Source: an uncultured Planctomycetaceae bacterium (GTDB taxonomy: Bacteria > Planctomycetota > Planctomycetia > Pirellulales > Pirellulaceae). Taken from it: a DNA stretch of 6,580 bases. Below the pieces are notes generated by a model. The model was not told where the DNA came from. It saw only the letters and a program-made list of their open reading frames with translations, and ran no database searches. Each line of letters opens with the position of its first letter. The stretch's first letter is position 1. The DNA lies in assembly GCA_903921945.1 (NCBI GenBank), contig CAIXSC010000086.1, positions 1-6,580 of the forward strand, written 5' to 3'. Shown here piece after piece: positions 1-5,742 of this stretch. Both the position numbers and the translations under genes were made by a program.

Positions 1-18
1 CTTTTAGCGAAGCACAGC

Positions 19-22
19 GAGG
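19..22 (+). promoter_or_regulatory. Ribosome binding site of the secreted hydrolase
   Basis: GAGG ends seven bases before the ATG at 30, a normal Shine-Dalgarno spacing, and supports that start. Only 29 bases precede the gene in the window, so its promoter cannot be assessed. Confidence 0.5.
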
Positions 23-29
23 CCAAGTC

Positions 30-2144
30 ATGGTCGCAACGATCCTTCCGAGAACGCAAACGTCGCGGCTCGCGGCGATTGTCTTGGCAACCACAACCTA
101 CCTGGCGCCCCATTTGCGGTTGTTACTGGCAGTGTTTTTGGCAGTGTTCTTGGTGACGTTGGCCGGTGTGGGCCCTAGTTTCGCGGATGGTCCGGCGGAC
201 AACAATCCGCTTGTTGTGCGCCGGCTGCCGAAGCTCGGTGTGGAAGTGCCGGCGGAGAAACGGCAGGTGCTCGAAGTCGGACTTGCAAAGCTTGGCGCGC
301 TGATCGATGCGTTGCGGAAGCGGACCGATCCGTTGTCCCGCGAGCTATGGCCGGATGTGGCGATTTACCACAAGGCGGTTCACGACGCGTTGGCGTACCA
401 GGAATTCCATCAGCCCAAGGAGATCGACGACGCGGCGCGGCTGTTGGAAATTGGCGAACAGCGCGGCCGTCTGCTGCTCGACGGACAGGCGCCATGGACG
501 GCGGCGACTGGGCTCGTTGTGCGTGGCTATGTATCGAAACTTGACGACTCTGTGCAACCTTATGGCATGGTGGTCCCGTCCAGCTACTCCGATCGTGGAT
601 CGGGGCGTTTTCGGCTGGACCTTTGGTTTCACGGCCGCGGGGAAACGCTGACGGAGGTGAATTTCATCCGCGATCGCGCCGCTAGCCCCGGAACTTTCAC
701 GCCCGCGGACGCCTTTGTATTGCATCCCTACGGCCGCTGGAACAACGCGTTCAAGTTGGCCGGCGAGGTCGACGTGCTGGAAGCGCTCGCGTCCGCCAAA
801 CGCCGCTACCGGATCGACGATGATCGAATCGCGGTGCGCGGGTTCTCCATGGGAGGAGCTGGTGCTTGGCATTTCGCCGTTCACTATCCCGACCAGTTCT
901 TCGCCGCCAATCCGGGTGCCGGTTTTTCGGAAACGCCCGAGTTTCTCCGGGTCTTTCAGAAAGAGACGCTTAGCCCTGAACCGTGGGAGCGGCAGTTGTG
1001 GCGACTGTACGATTGCAATGAATGGGCGGCCAATCTCGCGCACTTACCCACGGTGGCCTACAGTGGCGAAAACGATTCGCAGAAACAAGCGGCCGAAATC
1101 ATGGAACAAGCTTTGAGCCGCGAAAACCTTCGGCTCCTGCACGTGATTGGCCCCAAGACGGGCCACAGTTACCATCCGGCGGCCCGCGACGAGGTCGAAC
1201 GGCGACTCGCGGCTCTGGCGAAAACGGGCCGCCTGCAGAATCCCGAGCGGCTCGAATTCGTCACGTACACGCTCAAGTACAACCGCCTGCATTGGCTCAC
1301 GGTCGACGAGTTGACACGCCACTGGGAACAGGGGCGTGTGAAGGCGGAAATCGATCGCTCCGCGAATGCCATCTCGATCCGCACCCAGGGGATTGCCGCC
1401 CTGACGCTCGATTTCGCCTCGGGACGCGCTCCCTTCGACCCGCGACGGCCCGTAACGGTCACCATCGACGGAAAACCGCTCATCGGCGAACGACCCGCCA
1501 GCGACTGGTCGTGGCGAGCGGCGTTCCATCGGGCAGCGGATGGCTGGATGTCCGGTCCGCGCCCCGCCACTGGCGCCGACGACGTGCGAAAGCGCCATGG
1601 ACTGCAAGGCCCCATCGATGACGCTTTCCTGGAATCGTTTTTGTTTGTGCATCCATCGGCCCAAGGTTTTCACGAGACGACCGCTGTGTGGGTCGACGCG
1701 GAAATGGAACGAGCCAAGGAGCAGTGGCGTCGGCATTTCCGGGGCGCCGTCCGCGTGAAAGAAGATCGGCAAGTAACCGACGAGGACATTTCCCGCCACA
1801 ACCTGGTGCTCTGGGGAGACCCCGCCAGCAACACGCTGCTGAGCCGGATCATCGGGAAACTGCCGATAAGCTGGACCAAAGAATCGATCAAGGTAGGCGG
1901 CGATTCATGGGCCGGCGATCGCCATGCCTTCATCGCCATCTACCCAAATCCATTGAATCCCGAACGCTATGTCGTGCTGAACAGCGGATTCACCTGCCGC
2001 GAATACACGCACCTCAATAACGCTCGCCAAGTCCCTGTCTTGCCGGACTGGGCGGTCGTCGATCTCACGACTCCCCCCGGCAACGTCTGGCCCGGGAAAG
2101 TCGTGAAAGCGGATTTCTTCGACGAAAGCTGGAAGTTGCGATAG
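30..2144 (+). CDS. Secreted alpha/beta-hydrolase (prolyl-oligopeptidase-like serine hydrolase) with extra C-terminal domain
   Basis: Predicted exported serine hydrolase or esterase/peptidase of about 704 residues; the substrate cannot be read from the sequence. The N-terminus is basic, then strongly hydrophobic at about residues 29-49, with a plausible signal peptidase site after Ser-Phe-Ala near residue 52, so it should act outside the cytoplasmic membrane. The catalytic domain spans roughly 165-400: an oxyanion-type FHGRGE at 200-205, nucleophile elbow GFSMGG at 271-276 (Ser273), a likely acid Asp349 in SGENDS, and His379 in KTGHSYHP. Residues 405-500 look beta-rich. A further C-terminal part (about 535-690) carries HNLVLWGDPASN (590-601) and AIYPNPLNPERYVVLNSG (636-653), a pattern I associate with large planctomycete hydrolases. 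The ATG at 30 is supported by GAGG seven bases upstream. It converges on the four minus-strand genes. The fold and triad are confident; the substrate is unknown. Confidence 0.88.
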   Translation: MVATILPRTQTSRLAAIVLATTTYLAPHLRLLLAVFLAVFLVTLAGVGPSFADGPADNNPLVVRRLPKLGVEVPAEKRQVLEVGLAKLGALIDALRKRTDPLSRELWPDVAIYHKAVHDALAYQEFHQPKEIDDAARLLEIGEQRGRLLLDGQAPWTAATGLVVRGYVSKLDDSVQPYGMVVPSSYSDRGSGRFRLDLWFHGRGETLTEVNFIRDRAASPGTFTPADAFVLHPYGRWNNAFKLAGEVDVLEALASAKRRYRIDDDRIAVRGFSMGGAGAWHFAVHYPDQFFAANPGAGFSETPEFLRVFQKETLSPEPWERQLWRLYDCNEWAANLAHLPTVAYSGENDSQKQAAEIMEQALSRENLRLLHVIGPKTGHSYHPAARDEVERRLAALAKTGRLQNPERLEFVTYTLKYNRLHWLTVDELTRHWEQGRVKAEIDRSANAISIRTQGIAALTLDFASGRAPFDPRRPVTVTIDGKPLIGERPASDWSWRAAFHRAADGWMSGPRPATGADDVRKRHGLQGPIDDAFLESFLFVHPSAQGFHETTAVWVDAEMERAKEQWRRHFRGAVRVKEDRQVTDEDISRHNLVLWGDPASNTLLSRIIGKLPISWTKESIKVGGDSWAGDRHAFIAIYPNPLNPERYVVLNSGFTCREYTHLNNARQVPVLPDWAVVDLTTPPGNVWPGKVVKADFFDESWKLR
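127..150 (+). repeat. 12-bp in-frame tandem duplication in the signal peptide
   Basis: Two adjacent 12-base units, TGGCAGTGTTTT and TGGCAGTGTTCT, differ at one position. They encode the repeated residues LAVF-LAVF in the hydrophobic core of the hydrolase signal peptide. The duplication keeps the frame and simply lengthens the hydrophobic segment. Confidence 0.7.
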
Positions 2145-2149
2145 CCCGT

Positions 2150-2173
2150 CGACAACCGCTCGATCGGTTGTTG
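2150..2173 (+). terminator. Hairpin directly behind the hydrolase gene, possible terminator
   Basis: ACAACCG (2152-2158) pairs perfectly with CGGTTGT (2165-2171) around a six-base loop. One G-T pair and one C-G pair extend the stem outward. It starts a few bases after the TAG stop of the hydrolase, where a terminator would be expected. There is no T-run behind it, so it is not a canonical intrinsic terminator; it could instead protect the 3' end or be chance. Confidence 0.35.
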
Positions 2174-2234
2174 GTCAACCGGGGTTTGCATACCCATCGC
2201 ACGATCCCACACGAGCGGATCGATCGGCGATCCG

Positions 2235-2268
2235 GCGGCGATCGAACCACCAGGGATTCGATCGCCGC
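2235..2268. terminator. Perfect 12-bp inverted repeat between convergent genes
   Basis: GCGGCGATCGAA (2235-2246) and TTCGATCGCCGC (2257-2268) are exact reverse complements around a ten-base loop; a G-T and a C-G pair extend the stem to 14. It lies between two convergent genes, 90 bases past the hydrolase stop and about 160 bases past the stop of the minus-strand gene, so it could serve as a shared transcription barrier. Neither side has a T-run. A protein-binding palindrome is an alternative reading. Confidence 0.4.
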
Positions 2269-2360
2269 TGAAACTGCGGCGTGCGCTTTGCCGGCTGAAT
2301 CTTTTACTTCCGCGTCGTTTCGGCTTCGAAATCGCGGCTTCATCTACTACAGGTTGCTAC

Positions 2361-2432
2361 TTCCACGGCCTACATCTTCCACGGCCTACATCTGCCACGG
2401 TTGGCCGCACCACGACTTACATCTGCTACGGC
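2361..2432. repeat. Short tandem repeat, 16-bp unit with degenerate copies
   Basis: TTCCACGGCCTACATC occurs twice head to tail without a gap (2361-2376, 2377-2392). It is followed by a partial copy TGCCACGG (2393-2400), another half-unit TTACATC (2417-2423), and TGCTACGGC (2424-2432). Related fragments such as CATCTAC and GTTGCTAC lie just before it (2341-2360). The right end contains the stop codon (CTA on this strand, 2426-2428) of the small exported protein gene. No flanking target duplication or transposase is visible, so this looks like a minisatellite-type repeat rather than an insertion sequence. Confidence 0.65.
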
Positions 2433-2878
2433 TTTAAGTCGTACGAGTAATGGAAGCTGCGGCCATGAGCGGCGGGTTCCAAGCCGTCGCCGTTTTTGCT
2501 TTTCGACAAGAAAATCCAACCCGTCCAACCTGGGTAGAGCTGCGGCGGGGACTCAGGGCCGGTGTACCCTTGCTTTCGCGCTTTGGTTGGCACGTAGTAC
2601 GACTCGAAGGTCAACCGAGCCCCGCGTGAAAAACCGCGAGCCGATCGGTCGACCTGGTCCACCGTCGCCTCAACCCGGTACTTCACCATTTCCGGTTTGG
2701 AATCGATAACGGTGATGTCCCCAATTCGTAGGTGCAAGAGCTCCGTCGCGTCTGAACGCAGCTTCTTATACTCCTCCTCGGACAATTCGGCCCGCGCCGG
2801 TACTCCATGGGACAATCCAGCCACGCCCATCAGGCCCAACGCGATCACCATCCGCGCAAACCACTTTCGACCCACCAT
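2426..2878 (-). CDS. Small exported protein of unknown function
   Basis: I do not recognise this 150-residue protein. Residues 1-30 form a classical signal peptide: basic MVGRKWFAR, a hydrophobic core VIALGLMGVAGL, and an Ala-Arg-Ala cleavage site before Glu31. The mature part begins with a charged helix-like stretch (31-50), then alternating beta-type sequence (IGDITVIDS 52-60, VKYRVEATVDQVD 65-77, ARLTFESYYV 87-96), then a Gly/Pro-rich part with PGWTGWIFLS (116-125). This suggests a small beta-rich periplasmic domain. The chosen ATG at 2878 has GAGGGGAG four bases upstream and gives the clean signal peptide. An in-frame ATG at 2938 would add 20 residues before it and weaken the export signal. 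The last codons lie inside the tandem repeat, so the C-terminus may have been altered by it. Confidence 0.75.
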   Translation of the reverse strand: MVGRKWFARMVIALGLMGVAGLSHGVPARAELSEEEYKKLRSDATELLHLRIGDITVIDSKPEMVKYRVEATVDQVDRSARGFSRGARLTFESYYVPTKARKQGYTGPESPPQLYPGWTGWIFLSKSKNGDGLEPAAHGRSFHYSYDLKP

Positions 2879-2882
2879 ACGA

Positions 2883-2890
2883 CTCCCCTC
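2883..2890 (-). promoter_or_regulatory. Strong ribosome binding site fixing the start of the small exported protein
   Basis: On the minus strand GAGGGGAG precedes TCGT and the ATG at 2878. This purine-rich match decides for the internal start over the upstream in-frame ATG at 2938. That ATG has GGAGGAG only one base away, too close for efficient use. Confidence 0.6.
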
Positions 2891-2913
2891 GTTGACGATC
2901 CATAAGATGCTTC

Positions 2914-2936
2914 GCCGCAGGGACTGCCCTTGCGGC
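2914..2936 (-). other. Bulged stem-loop in the leader of the small exported protein gene
   Basis: GCCGCA (2914-2919) pairs with TGCGGC (2931-2936) and GGG (2920-2922) with CCC (2927-2929) around an ACTG loop, leaving one bulged base at 2930. The structure is 35 bases upstream of the chosen start, in the 194-base gap behind the phosphatidyltransferase gene. It could be a weak terminator for the upstream genes, a leader element, or coding sequence of an N-terminally longer protein. There is no T-run. Confidence 0.35.
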
Positions 2937-3072
2937 ATACTCCTCCATAACCACGTCTATGTCTTCCATTCCGCCATTCTTCCCTGAACCCGCCCGTCCA
3001 TGAGGCTGAGCATCCATTCCATCGCTTATCCATTCAAGCGTGTCGCGGTGTCGCAACGAATCCTTTCCACCA

Positions 3073-3726
3073 TCATGACTTCACGGCCGATTCGGCCGAT
3101 GATGTCGCCTGCGAATGCGGTGGGCGGCGGAGCAATGGCGCCGTCCGACCCACGTAGGCGATCAACGAAGCCAATGTTGCGAGCCCTACAAACCACGTCG
3201 TCAATGGCCCTAGCCAATCCCAACTCGGCACGAACATCGGTCCAAGCAACAACGTGAATGCCCCAACTCCTTGCGCGACCGCCTTTAACTTTCCGCTCAG
3301 CAGGGCCCCTGGCGAAAGATTCGCATCGACCCAAACCAGCCGACAATAGGCGACCGTGATGTCGCGGACCGCCATCACCAGCGGCAATACCCCGGAAGTC
3401 AGGCCGGCAGCCGCCAAGGCCCAGTAAACGGTAAGCCGCGAGACGCTGTCGGCGTATGGATCGGCGATGGCGCCAAGCTTCGAAGGGACCTGCCACCGCC
3501 GCGCCAAAAAGCCATCCAAGCCGTCGGTCAGTTCGATCAACGCCAACATCGCCAATGCTCCCCAGCGATACGCATTGACGGACTCTCCCGCGCGATTTCC
3601 GCCCGTTAACAAGACGGATGCGAACGCGGCGGCGAGCGGAATGCGTGCTAACGTGAGGCCCATCACGACGGCCCATCGCCCAAGCGGTCCTTGCGCGCCG
3701 CGATCCGCTGGCAACCATCGGTTCAT
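3073..3726 (-). CDS. CDP-alcohol phosphatidyltransferase family membrane protein
   Basis: Integral membrane enzyme that transfers a phosphatidyl group from a CDP-linked lipid to an alcohol, releasing CMP. It carries the full family signature D-x2-DG-x2-AR-x8-G-x3-D-x3-D: Asp68, Asp71-Gly72, Ala75-Arg76, Gly85, Asp89 and Asp93, which bind the metal ions and the CDP group. At 217 residues it has a normal family length, with about five or six hydrophobic segments (near 17-42, 54-67, 98-120, 147-166, 172-192) and a polar Ser-rich tail. The TLARIP stretch at 25-30 resembles the start of PgsA-type phosphatidylglycerophosphate synthases, but the acceptor alcohol (glycerol phosphate, inositol phosphate or another) cannot be decided here. 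The ATG at 3726 has AGGA seven bases upstream and lies 17 bases behind the mutase stop, so both genes are probably cotranscribed. Confidence 0.9.
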   Translation of the reverse strand: MNRWLPADRGAQGPLGRWAVVMGLTLARIPLAAAFASVLLTGGNRAGESVNAYRWGALAMLALIELTDGLDGFLARRWQVPSKLGAIADPYADSVSRLTVYWALAAAGLTSGVLPLVMAVRDITVAYCRLVWVDANLSPGALLSGKLKAVAQGVGAFTLLLGPMFVPSWDWLGPLTTWFVGLATLASLIAYVGRTAPLLRRPPHSQATSSAESAVKS

Positions 3727-3733
3727 CGCTGGT

Positions 3734-3737
3734 TCCT
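3734..3737 (-). promoter_or_regulatory. Ribosome binding site in the mutase-phosphatidyltransferase gap
   Basis: AGGA on the minus strand sits seven bases before the ATG at 3726, inside the 17-base gap after the mutase stop. It supports both the start of the phosphatidyltransferase and translation from a shared transcript. Confidence 0.5.
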
Positions 3738-3743
3738 GGACAT

Positions 3744-5573
3744 TTACACAGCCGCAGCCAGGGCGCGTAAATCAGCTTCAATTCTTTGGAGTCGTTCGTC
3801 CACCTCGCGGCGCGTGTCGTCCAGATCGGCCAGCAATTCCGGTGGAACATAGCTAAACATATAGAACTTCACCTTCGGTTCGGTGCCCGAAGGCCGAACC
3901 GCGATCGAATTGCCTTCGTCGGCGAAATCCAGGATCACCATGTCGCCTCGCGGCGCGTCCAGCGGTTGCGGAGCGCCGCCCGCTTCGGTTTGGGTCAGAT
4001 TGAGGTAATCGCGGACGGTTCGCACCGAGAGTCCGCCGAGCGTTTGCGGCGGTCGCTGGCGGAAGTTGGCCATCAACGCCTGCATTTTGGCCATCCCCTC
4101 GGAACCCTGCATCGTCAGGTTCAGCAGCTTCTCGCAGTGATAGCCATGCTGCCAATAGAGCGAAGCGAGTTTTTGGTGGACGGATTGGCCCTTGGATTTG
4201 GCCAGGGCGGCGAGTTCGGCCATTAACATGCAGGCGACCGCGCCATCCTTATCCCGCGCATATTGACCCACCAGATAACCATGCGACTCCTCGGCGCCGA
4301 ACATAAACTTGTCCGGGCCGCCAGCGTCCATCGCGCCGCCAATATATTTGAAGCCCACATGGAGATTGCCCATCGTCGCGACGCCATAACTGTCGGCGAT
4401 GCGGCGGATCATCTCCGTGGTAACCAGCGTCTTGACCACATAATGGCCTGCTGGCAGCCGTCGTCCTTGGCCCTTGCTGTGCAGCACATAGTCGCATAGC
4501 AGGGCGGCCAGTTGATTGCCCGTGAATGTCGCCCAGTCGCTTCCCGCCTTCAAGGTTAACGGCGCCGCGCAACCCATGCGGTCGCAGTCCGGATCGGTCG
4601 CCAAAATCAACTCGGAGCCCGACGCCTTCGCGCGTTCGATAATCGACGCGAAGACCGGCGGATTCTCGGGGTTGGAAACATGGCCCGGAACATTCGGGAA
4701 GTCGCCATCCGGCTCGGCGTGCGGTCCGTAGAGTTCGACCGACCCAAAACCGTCCACCGCCAGCGCCGGCATCACGGCCGACGCGCCGACACCATGCAGC
4801 GGCGAGTAAATGATTCGCAGATTCCGCGGGCCATCGAGCCGTTGCCCGGCGAGCGCTGCCAGGAACGCTTTGTCCACCTCGGGCGTGACCATCGCGATCC
4901 GGCCATCGGCCACCGCCGTGGCGAAATCGACCCGCTCGATCTGCTCGACCGCCATGACCCGCTGAATGATACCCTTGTCGTGTGGCGGCAAGACTTGGCC
5001 ACCCGTCGACCAATACACCTTCACCGCGTTGTCGCTGGGCGGATTGTGGCTGGCGGTCACCATGATGCCACACGAGCACTGCTTGTAGCGAACCAGGAAT
5101 GACAACTCGGGCGTGCTGCGATAGCCGTCCAGGAAATACACGCGAAAGCCGTTCGCCGCCATGATCCCGGCGCAAAGCTCGGCGAAATGCCGGGAATTAT
5201 GCCGAGTGTCGTAGGCGATCGCGCACGACAACACTTGGTCCTCCGGCGCGTGCTCGGTGACGTACTCGGCAAGCCCCTGCGCGCTTTCGCCGATCGTGCG
5301 GTCGTTGATGGCGTTCGAGCCAATCGGGTACATGCGGCCGCGGCGGCCACCGGTGCCGAACGGAATGACCGTCCAAAAGGCGTCGTCCAACTCCTTCCAA
5401 CGTTCATCCACAACATGCTGCGCAACGGCTTGCGAGTACTGGCTGTAACGAGGTTCCCGCAGCCATGCCAGAATGTTTCGAACAGCGCCGGCCGAGAGCC
5501 GGCCCTCGCGGCCCGCAGTCTCCACGCGTCGGATCGCGTCGCCCCAATCTTCCCCGCGCACCTGGCTCACCAT
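3744..5573 (-). CDS. Phospho-sugar mutase (phosphoglucomutase/phosphomannomutase superfamily)
   Basis: Cytoplasmic enzyme that interconverts 1- and 6- (or 5-) phosphorylated sugars through a phosphoserine, feeding glycogen, cell-envelope polysaccharide or nucleoside pathways. All four domain signatures are present, numbered from the ATG at 5573 (609 residues): FGTGGRRG at 72-79; the active-site loop TASHNP at 173-178 with phosphoryl-carrying Ser175; the Mg-binding loop DPDCDR at 327-332; the sugar-binding loop GAEESHGY at 426-433; and the phosphate-binding loop RPSGTEPK at 560-567. The length, the leading helical segment and the GAEESHGY form suggest the PGM2-like branch (phosphoglucomutase/phosphopentomutase) rather than bacterial AlgC or GlmM, but specificity is not settled. 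The 5573 start has AGGAG eight bases upstream; an ATG at 5597 would add eight residues and lacks a clear binding site. It leads the probable operon with the phosphatidyltransferase. Confidence 0.93.
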   Translation of the reverse strand: MVSQVRGEDWGDAIRRVETAGREGRLSAGAVRNILAWLREPRYSQYSQAVAQHVVDERWKELDDAFWTVIPFGTGGRRGRMYPIGSNAINDRTIGESAQGLAEYVTEHAPEDQVLSCAIAYDTRHNSRHFAELCAGIMAANGFRVYFLDGYRSTPELSFLVRYKQCSCGIMVTASHNPPSDNAVKVYWSTGGQVLPPHDKGIIQRVMAVEQIERVDFATAVADGRIAMVTPEVDKAFLAALAGQRLDGPRNLRIIYSPLHGVGASAVMPALAVDGFGSVELYGPHAEPDGDFPNVPGHVSNPENPPVFASIIERAKASGSELILATDPDCDRMGCAAPLTLKAGSDWATFTGNQLAALLCDYVLHSKGQGRRLPAGHYVVKTLVTTEMIRRIADSYGVATMGNLHVGFKYIGGAMDAGGPDKFMFGAEESHGYLVGQYARDKDGAVACMLMAELAALAKSKGQSVHQKLASLYWQHGYHCEKLLNLTMQGSEGMAKMQALMANFRQRPPQTLGGLSVRTVRDYLNLTQTEAGGAPQPLDAPRGDMVILDFADEGNSIAVRPSGTEPKVKFYMFSYVPPELLADLDDTRREVDERLQRIEADLRALAAAV

Positions 5574-5581
5574 CCCCGCAA

Positions 5582-5586
5582 CTCCT
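5582..5586 (-). promoter_or_regulatory. Ribosome binding site deciding the mutase start
   Basis: AGGAG on the minus strand ends eight bases before the ATG at 5573. The upstream in-frame ATG at 5597 is preceded by CGATCACCTG with no purine-rich site, so the shorter form of the mutase is preferred. Confidence 0.5.
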
Positions 5587-5621
5587 GTGGACCCCATCAG
5601 GTGATCGAACTGAAGGTCGAG

Positions 5622-5650
5622 ATTCTACGCCGCCGCCACGATTCGCAACA
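5622..5650 (-). promoter_or_regulatory. Putative sigma70-type promoter of the mutase operon
   Basis: On the minus strand TAGAAT (5627-5622) is a good -10 candidate. Upstream, TGTTGC lies 17 bases away and TTGCGA 15 bases away; both are weak -35 matches. Transcription would start near 5614, leaving a leader of about 40 bases to the preferred start at 5573. The element lies in the 145-base gap behind the trans-sulfuration gene, which otherwise shows no clear terminator or gene. Confidence 0.4.
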
Positions 5651-5742
5651 CGGGACGACGCAAGCTCCAGCGGGGGGCCGATGAACCAACGCGGGGCAGA
5701 CGGTGTTCGAGTCGCCGCAGTGGTTGTGCGAGGGAGCGAAGT

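Noticed and set aside
345..1799. Two long antisense open frames (345-1043 and 1044-1799) opposite the hydrolase
   Set aside because: They abut without a gene-like boundary, lack ribosome binding sites and known motifs, and lie opposite a well-supported coding frame. Long antisense frames are common in GC-rich genes.
2341..2432. CRISPR array
   Set aside because: The units are adjacent with no spacers, only two are exact, and no cas gene is present.
2168..2437. Possible 89-residue gene in the intergenic region on the plus strand
   Set aside because: It starts at TTG with no ribosome binding site, its composition is Arg/His/Ser-rich, and its end is made by translating the tandem repeat.
3026..3850. 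A 274-codon open frame on the minus strand overlapping the phosphatidyltransferase and the mutase end
   Set aside because: It is an Arg/Gly-rich frame shift of the phosphatidyltransferase gene. The alternative frame at 3073-3726 carries the complete family signature and membrane segments.
4249..5175. A 308-codon open frame on the minus strand inside the mutase gene
   Set aside because: The mutase frame contains every catalytic loop through this stretch; the other frame is a high-GC shadow with no motif.
5574..5742. Frameshifted or split mutase N-terminus, or a small gene in the gap behind the trans-sulfuration gene
   Set aside because: The mutase is complete from its ribosome binding site onward, and the gap shows no frame with a start signal; it holds only the promoter-like box.
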